From an uncultured Muribaculaceae bacterium (GTDB taxonomy: Bacteria; Bacteroidota; Bacteroidia; Bacteroidales; Muribaculaceae): 28,096 bases of DNA. The DNA is taken from the NCBI GenBank assembly GCA_910583775.1, contig CAJTYD010000036.1, forward strand, positions 1-28,096, written 5' to 3'. Numbering within the stretch: position 1 is the first letter of the stretch; every line of letters starts with the position of its first letter. A model generated the notes under the pieces. The model ran no database searches, was not told the origin of the DNA, and saw only the letters and a list, made by a program, of their open reading frames with translations. The translations under genes and the position numbers were made by a program. Positions 23,875 to 28,096 of the stretch are shown here, one piece after another.

Positions 23875-24780
23875 TTAATCCAGATTGGGATAATCGGTTC
23901 TGTCCATCTCGTCGATTACCTTGAGCAGATACTGGCCGTACTGGTTCTTTAGCATCGGCTTGGCGAGTTCACGCATCTTCTCCTTGTCGATCCAGCCCTG
24001 ACGGTAGGCTATGCCCTCGAGGCAGGCGATCTTGAGGCCCTGACGTTTCTCGAGCACCTCCACATAAATCGAGGCGTCGGCCAGCGAGTCGTGCGTGCCG
24101 GTGTCGAGCCAGGCGAATCCACGCGGGAGCGTCTGCACTTTCAGTTCGCCGGAATGCAGGAACTCTTGGTTCACCGTGGTAATCTCCAGCTCGCCGCGGG
24201 CCGACGGCTTGATCGTCGCGGCCACTTCAACCACCTTGTTGGGATAGAAATAAAGACCTACAACGGCATAATTGCTCTTAGGCTTCGCCGGCTTCTCCTC
24301 GATAGAGAGACAGTTGCCGTTCTTATCGAATTCAGCCACGCCGTAACGTTCGGGATCATCTACCCAGTATCCGAAAACTGTCGCTTTTCCCTCTTCCTCT
24401 GCAGTACGGACAGCATCCTTTAGCACGCCCGAGAATCCCGCGCCATGGAAGATGTTGTCGCCAAGCACCAGACACGCAGAATCATCGCCGATGAAATCGC
24501 GGCCGATGATGAAGGCCTGGGCCAGGCCGTCGGGACTCGGCTGCTCGGCGTAAGTGAACCTTACGCCATAATCCGAGCCGTCGCCCAAAAGACGCCTGAA
24601 TCCCGGAAGATCCTGCGGAGTAGAGATAATAAGGATATCGCGGATCCCTGCCAGCATAAGAGTCGAGATCGGATAATAAACCATCGGCTTGTCATAGATC
24701 GGGAGCAACTGCTTAGAGACTCCCTTGGTGATCGGATACAAACGTGTGCCGGATCCGCCGGCAAGTACAATTCCCTTCAT
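23875..24780 (-). CDS. rfbA: Glucose-1-phosphate thymidylyltransferase
   Basis: The 301-residue enzyme begins with the nucleotidyltransferase signature MKGIVLAGGSGTRLYPITKG and continues with SKQLLPIYDKPMVYYP, EQPSPDGLAQAFIIG and VLGDNIFHG. It also has EEKPAKPKSNYAVVGLYFY and GFAWLDTGTHDSL. It joins dTTP and glucose-1-phosphate to dTDP-glucose, the first step toward dTDP-rhamnose. It heads the rfbA-rfbD unit behind a consensus promoter and a leader of about 185 nt with GC-rich stems. Confidence 0.95.
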   Translation of the reverse strand: MKGIVLAGGSGTRLYPITKGVSKQLLPIYDKPMVYYPISTLMLAGIRDILIISTPQDLPGFRRLLGDGSDYGVRFTYAEQPSPDGLAQAFIIGRDFIGDDSACLVLGDNIFHGAGFSGVLKDAVRTAEEEGKATVFGYWVDDPERYGVAEFDKNGNCLSIEEKPAKPKSNYAVVGLYFYPNKVVEVAATIKPSARGELEITTVNQEFLHSGELKVQTLPRGFAWLDTGTHDSLADASIYVEVLEKRQGLKIACLEGIAYRQGWIDKEKMRELAKPMLKNQYGQYLLKVIDEMDRTDYPNLD

Positions 24781-25273
24781 AAGTATAAGTAATAAAAGAC
24801 GATAAAGAATAACCAGACAGAACTCATATATCTGCAGCTATCCGTACGCCTGTTAATGTTAGTAATTTCCTAGTTTCGGAGAAGGCGCTCCGACTCTGCG
24901 GTCTCTCCACCCATCGGCTCCGCGCTCTGGAAACGGGACGTCCACCCGCGGGCGAGCCGTGAAACCCTCTTACAAAGATAGTCATATATCTCTAATAAAC
25001 AAAACGACGGCCTGCAAAAATTCCCGAAACAACACGACTATGAAATTTTAAGGAACGGACTCTTAATAAAAAATAAAACGTCCCATGCATAAGGCAAGAA
25101 AAAGGATTTGCTGTCCCGACCCGAGACTCCGATGTCAACGGCCTCCGCCGTTGCCCCGAAGCCGGATAGCCATCCATTAGATTTACGTTTGGATGTTTGC
25201 TTTTATGTATGATTTGGTTACCCCTTGAAATAACCACTTACTTGTCTATTAGACAATTGACCCGATTGGACAG
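24781..25273. other. Intergenic region with rfbA leader and repeat-like block
   Basis: I see no coding sequence; an 81-codon minus-strand frame over 24992-25237 has no recognisable motif or start context. The left part (24781-24966) is the presumed rfbA leader with stems cggctc/gagccg (24915-24920 with 24954-24959) and cggag/ctccg (24877-24881 with 24888-24892). The middle has the rfbA promoter. The block 25090-25170 is GC-richer than its surroundings and contains the hairpin CAACGGC-CTCC-GCCGTTG (25136-25153). A 6-bp hairpin (TTGTCT/AGACAA, 25242-25256) follows the unknown gene ending at 25274. Confidence 0.6.
24973..25003 (-). promoter_or_regulatory. Promoter for rfbA-rfbD
   Basis: On the minus strand TTTG (25003-25000), a 19-nt spacer and TATCTTTG (24980-24973) match the Bacteroidota consensus exactly. 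The predicted start near 24967 gives a leader of about 185 nt before the rfbA ATG. Confidence 0.78.
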
Positions 25274-25666
25274 TTACTGGGTTAATTCAAGTGTGTGATT
25301 ATGATTAAAATCGTATAGAAAAGAAAATACACTCATCTCGTCATAATAAAGGTCTTCATCAAACTCATCATATAATACCATAGTATTACGGCAATTAGGA
25401 ACGGAGTCTTCCGTAAGACACGCTTCGCCATTTTCAATAATACCCTCATACATGCCATTGTCTTCAAGAGTATGAAGGCTCGTCTGCCCCTTTATATAAC
25501 TTTTGAGTTCATCCTGCGTCACAGGAATAACGCCATATCTATCGTTACGATCAGAAGCCAGAAACAGGTATAACTGCCGAGAATTAATCCCGGCAAACAA
25601 CGAGACGGCAGGATAGCCGAAATCCTGTAACGTCCCTACCTTATATATCTTGGTCTCCTTTAGCAT
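25274..25666 (-). CDS. Unknown protein, third gene of the AT-rich cassette
   Basis: The 130-residue soluble protein (MLKETKIYKVGTLQDFGYPA ...) has an N-terminal half of alternating strands (VSLFAGINSRQLYLFLASD; YGVIPVTQDELKSYIKG) and a very acidic C-terminal part (DEFDEDLYYDEMSVFSFLYDF). It lacks a signal peptide or membrane span. I do not recognise the family with certainty. Its first 26 nt overlap the end of the extended reading frame of the preceding gene, which implies the cassette was once tightly coupled. GC is far below that of the flanking sugar-nucleotide genes. Confidence 0.7.
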   Translation of the reverse strand: MLKETKIYKVGTLQDFGYPAVSLFAGINSRQLYLFLASDRNDRYGVIPVTQDELKSYIKGQTSLHTLEDNGMYEGIIENGEACLTEDSVPNCRNTMVLYDEFDEDLYYDEMSVFSFLYDFNHNHTLELTQ

Positions 25667-25829
25667 CTTCGTATAACTGATGATAATCTATTTCTATTGG
25701 GTTAAAATTTGTATCTCTATACTCTTCTATATTAACGTTTTGATAAGGCAAATAGTTGCAATGGTGATTTTTAAAATCAGAAAACCGACCTGCCTCCGGA
25801 TTAAAATTATATTTTACAATATATTTACC
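25641..25829 (-). pseudogene. In-frame continuation of the middle cassette gene beyond an internal TGA
   Basis: After the TGA at 25832-25830 the same frame stays open for 62 codons to a TAA at 25643-25641. The translation begins GKYIVKYNFNPEAGRFSDF and ends DYHQLYEDAKGDQDI. It has no start codon of its own near the beginning and reads like a natural protein end. The intact gene would have been about 191 residues and would overlap the third cassette gene by 26 nt. A single substitution such as CGA to TGA would explain it; suppression or recoding is an alternative. Confidence 0.6.
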
Positions 25830-26216
25830 TCAGCTCTCTCGGTATTGCATTATATTGGGCCATACTTCTTCTACATCAAGACCGCCCTTCTTCGCTTTAT
25901 TTACAACATCTGCAATTTGTTTTTGGATGCTATGCAGGGCTGCCTCTGGCGAATCATTGCATGAAAGTCCTATCTTTCCGACAAGCCGGCTCTTTCGGTC
26001 ATAGGAAAGCGAAGCAATCTTTTCATCTGTTAAACTTGTCTCATATTTCAAGATATCATCCTCTTTTCGCAACGGCCTTGGTGTATAATCAATTTCGCCC
26101 GGTGGTAATTCTATAACCGATCGAAAGGCAGTAACTGTCTTTTCTGAATATTCAGTTTCAATTACTTCAGGAAACTTATTGATATATTCTTCGTATTTAA
26201 ATCTTCTTTCAGACAC
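25830..26216 (-). CDS. Unknown protein, middle gene of the AT-rich cassette (apparently truncated)
   Basis: The 128-residue product starts MSERRFKYEEYINKFPEVIE, has a mixed alpha/beta middle (FRSVIELPPGEIDYTPRPLR; KIASLSYDRKSRLVGKIGLS) and ends NIMQYRES at a TGA. There is no signal peptide or recognised motif. It begins 14 nt after the first cassette gene. The frame continues open past the TGA for 62 codons (25829-25644), so the annotated protein is probably only the first two-thirds of an ancestral one. Whether the short form is functional cannot be told. Confidence 0.65.
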   Translation of the reverse strand: MSERRFKYEEYINKFPEVIETEYSEKTVTAFRSVIELPPGEIDYTPRPLRKEDDILKYETSLTDEKIASLSYDRKSRLVGKIGLSCNDSPEAALHSIQKQIADVVNKAKKGGLDVEEVWPNIMQYRES

Positions 26217-26230
26217 GACTATACTACCAA

Positions 26231-26716
26231 TTAAGACTTGCTTGTAATATCAGTGAAATAAACGTCATCCGCGAATTTATCTAATTCAATATCAGGAAGG
26301 ATAATGGATTTATCAAATTTATCATTGCTTCTTGCAATTAACAAACCAGTACCAACGAGCCAGGCCCTTTCGCATAAGGCTTTGATAATATTTTTATCAT
26401 TTTGGGGATTCTCTCCTTTCGAAAATGCCTCTGTCCACCCTTCCACAACCATTCCAATCAAAAAACCGAATTTTATCGCGACCTCATTGTCAGCCCAAAA
26501 GTTTATATCTATCTGAAATCCAATAAAGTCTGATTTCTGTGAAAAGCGTATCTGGGGCATAGCCTCAACATTAACCTCCATTTCTTTCTTCAATTCATGA
26601 AATCTGTCACAAATTTCGAAAGGACCCGGACTATATGAAACTATTTTAATATCCATGGATTCAAATTTAACAGTTAAAATATTGGCAATGATTTTCCATA
26701 CTATATCATACACCAT
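26231..26716 (-). CDS. Unknown protein, first gene of the AT-rich cassette
   Basis: The 161-residue frame starts at 26716; an internal ATG at 26656 (MDIKIVSYSPGPFEICDRF, 141 residues) is an equally good or better start. The protein has beta-rich segments (IRFSQKSDFIGFQIDINFW) followed by FGFLIGMVVEGWTEAFSKG and helical KALCERAWLVGTGLL. The strand pattern loosely recalls SecB-like folds, but I would not assign it. It is first behind a consensus promoter (26820-26850) and is followed after 14 nt by the middle gene. Confidence 0.65.
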   Translation of the reverse strand: MVYDIVWKIIANILTVKFESMDIKIVSYSPGPFEICDRFHELKKEMEVNVEAMPQIRFSQKSDFIGFQIDINFWADNEVAIKFGFLIGMVVEGWTEAFSKGENPQNDKNIIKALCERAWLVGTGLLIARSNDKFDKSIILPDIELDKFADDVYFTDITSKS

Positions 26717-26819
26717 AACAACAAATGTCCGATAACAGAGGCGATAATATTAGTTTCATCAATTTAATTGCGAATAGGCAACATAATTTGGAGATTCAAT
26801 GCCGATTATTTATATATTG

Positions 26820-26850
26820 CAAAATTAAGAAAGATGTTTATATCTGCAAA
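26820..26850 (-). promoter_or_regulatory. Promoter of the AT-rich unknown cassette
   Basis: On the minus strand TTTG (26850-26847), a 19-nt spacer and TAATTTTG (26827-26820) match the consensus exactly. The start near 26813 leaves a leader of about 100 nt (or 157 nt to the second ATG). It lies just downstream of the manC stop, so the cassette can be expressed independently of manC. Confidence 0.75.
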
Positions 26851-26886
26851 AAAATACTTACATTTCTGCTATTAAATTACTTTAAA

Positions 26887-27945
26887 TTACTTGCCGAGGT
26901 GTTCGACGAAAGATTTGATTTGCTGTTCGTCCGCCATAGGGCAGATCAGTAGGGCGTCGGCGGAATCAGCCACAATATAGTTCTCCAGACCGGAGATCGC
27001 CACCGTCTTGCCGCAGTCGGTCATGACGATGTTGTTACCCGCTTCACGAGAAAGGATTCTTGCGTTAATCGAACTGTTGCCCTCTGCGTCCTTCTCCTTC
27101 AGGCTGTGAAGCGCGCTCCATGTGCCGAGATCGCTCCAGCCCATGTCCGCCTTCTCCACATACACATTGTCGGCCTTCTCCATAACCGCATAATCAATCG
27201 AGATCGAACGGCACCGGCCAAAGATCTCCGATAATGGTTCCGTCTGCCAGCCAATATGATTGTAATAGTTATGGAAGGCCTCCTGCTCCTCCGGCAGAAA
27301 TTCCTCCAAAGCACCTATGATAGATTCCGCGCTCCAGATAAAAATACCCGCGTTCCATAGATAATCTCCCGAAGCGAGAAAAGACTTGGCTGTCTCGAGA
27401 TCCGGCTTCTCCGTGAACTTCGAGACTTGATAAATCTCATTCCCAACTTTCTCTCCTATGTGGATATAGCCATAACCCGTCTCCGGCCTATTCGGATGAA
27501 TACCGATTGTCAGCAGAGAATCATTTTCGCGAGCGAACTCGAAACCTCGGTTGACAACCTTCTCAAACTCCCTTTGGTTCATCACCACATGATCGCTCGG
27601 AGTGACAAGAATCAGAGCCTTCGGATCCTTGGCGTATATATAATTCGAAGCCCATGCGATGCAGGGAGCCGTATTGCGACGCATCGGTTCCAGAAGGATA
27701 TTGTCCACCGTAACCTCCGGTAACTGCTCCTTGATAAGGTTCCTGTACCTCTCTCCTGAAACTATCACGATATTCCCGACAGGAACGACCTCTTTGACAC
27801 GGTCAAAAGTCATCTGAAGCAGAGATCGCCCCGTCCCTAAGAAATCTATAAACTGTTTAGGTTTCTCCTCCGTGCTGTAAGGCCAGAAACGGCTGCCGAT
27901 TCCCCCGCACATAATCACGCACCATCTGTGCTCAAAGTTTTCCAT
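26887..27945 (-). CDS. manC: Mannose-1-phosphate guanylyltransferase
   Basis: The 352-residue protein shows the GDP-mannose pyrophosphorylase signature: CVIMCGGIGSRFWPYSTEEKPKQF (activator and substrate loop), LLEPMRRNTAPCIAWAS, LVTPSDHVV, GYGYIHIG, KFTEKPD and WNAGIFIW. It forms GDP-mannose from GTP and mannose-1-phosphate, a precursor for mannose and fucose in surface glycans. Its length matches the single-domain type without the phosphomannose isomerase fusion. No terminator is obvious after it. A strong hairpin with a T-run lies 20 nt before its start. Confidence 0.93.
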   Translation of the reverse strand: MENFEHRWCVIMCGGIGSRFWPYSTEEKPKQFIDFLGTGRSLLQMTFDRVKEVVPVGNIVIVSGERYRNLIKEQLPEVTVDNILLEPMRRNTAPCIAWASNYIYAKDPKALILVTPSDHVVMNQREFEKVVNRGFEFARENDSLLTIGIHPNRPETGYGYIHIGEKVGNEIYQVSKFTEKPDLETAKSFLASGDYLWNAGIFIWSAESIIGALEEFLPEEQEAFHNYYNHIGWQTEPLSEIFGRCRSISIDYAVMEKADNVYVEKADMGWSDLGTWSALHSLKEKDAEGNSSINARILSREAGNNIVMTDCGKTVAISGLENYIVADSADALLICPMADEQQIKSFVEHLGK

Positions 27946-27962
27946 GGCTACAATTTAGAAAC

Positions 27963-28017
27963 AAAAATCCCGGGATTCTTCAACTGAATCTGATATCAGA
28001 TAGAAGAAATACCGGGA
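27963..28017 (-). terminator. Nested hairpin with T-run just upstream of manC
   Basis: Outer arms TCCCGG/CCGGGA (27968-27973 with 28012-28017), inner arms TTCTTC/GAAGAA (27976-27981 with 28003-28008) and a central palindrome TCTGATATCAGA (27989-28000) nest inside one another. On the minus strand TTTTTGT follows. It could end a leftward gene outside the window or act as a leader attenuator of manC. A 7-bp inverted repeat (TTAAGAA/TTCTTAA, 28024-28045) lies next to it. Confidence 0.5.
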
Positions 28018-28096
28018 ATATGATTAAGAAATAATTAATTCTTAAGTACATGACAAAAATTTGAAGACATCGAATTTAGGGGTGTAAGACGGACGC

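Noticed and set aside
24992..25237. 81-codon minus-strand frame between rfbA and the unknown cassette
   Set aside because: It spans the rfbA promoter and the repeat-like block, has Arg/Ser-rich low-quality composition and shows no motif.
25830..25832. Selenocysteine at the TGA of the middle cassette gene
   Set aside because: No enzyme context or clear SECIS-like hairpin is seen right after the codon; a nonsense mutation is simpler.
25680..25964. 94-codon plus-strand frame over the cassette
   Set aside because: Hydrophobic low-complexity translation of AT-rich DNA on the opposite strand of a better minus-strand frame.

Overview
The window looks like a chromosomal segment of a gut Bacteroidales bacterium, most plausibly of the Muribaculaceae. 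The family-level placement is inference from gene content and roughly 50% GC; no marker gene here settles it. Three things support Bacteroidota. At least five promoters match TTTG-N19/20-TAnnTTTG and Shine-Dalgarno sequences are weak. Many short lipoproteins have a Cys about 18-20 residues in. A C10 protease carries a type-IX-secretion-like C-terminal tail.

Left part (1-8110): a secreted C10 cysteine protease (+) faces a small lipoprotein across a strong bidirectional terminator. Next comes a secreted choloylglycine-hydrolase/penicillin-acylase-family enzyme with its own terminator. A compact leftward unit follows: coiled-coil lipoprotein, GH13 alpha-amylase/cyclomaltodextrinase, SPOR-domain lipoprotein.

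Middle (8191-18808): a leftward cluster dacB, conserved hypothetical, rsmI; a rightward pair AI-2E-type permease and Kef-type antiporter with RCK_C domains; and, converging on it, a leftward chain of four genes with touching or overlapping stop and start codons (lipoprotein, polyprenyl synthetase, TatD nuclease, second CPA2 antiporter with a USP-like tail). Two architecturally different CPA2 antiporters therefore meet tail to tail.

Right part (19074-28096): tRNA-Ser(GGA) with a terminator, then a zeta-toxin-like P-loop kinase overlapping a 60-codon partner; a GNAT acetyltransferase; a Sel1-repeat protein behind a leader with competing hairpins; lplA; and leftward rfbA-rfbD, making dTDP-sugar precursors, whose apparent terminator lies inside the lplA coding sequence. 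An AT-rich three-gene cassette of unknown function, with its own near-perfect promoter, sits between rfbA and manC (GDP-mannose synthesis). Its middle gene appears interrupted by an in-frame TGA: the same frame stays open for 62 more codons and ends overlapping the third gene.

The most unusual items are that interrupted cassette, the toxin-first zeta-like pair beside the tRNA, the terminator encoded within lplA, the long structured leader of rfbA, and REP-like palindromes ending in GTCCCTAC.
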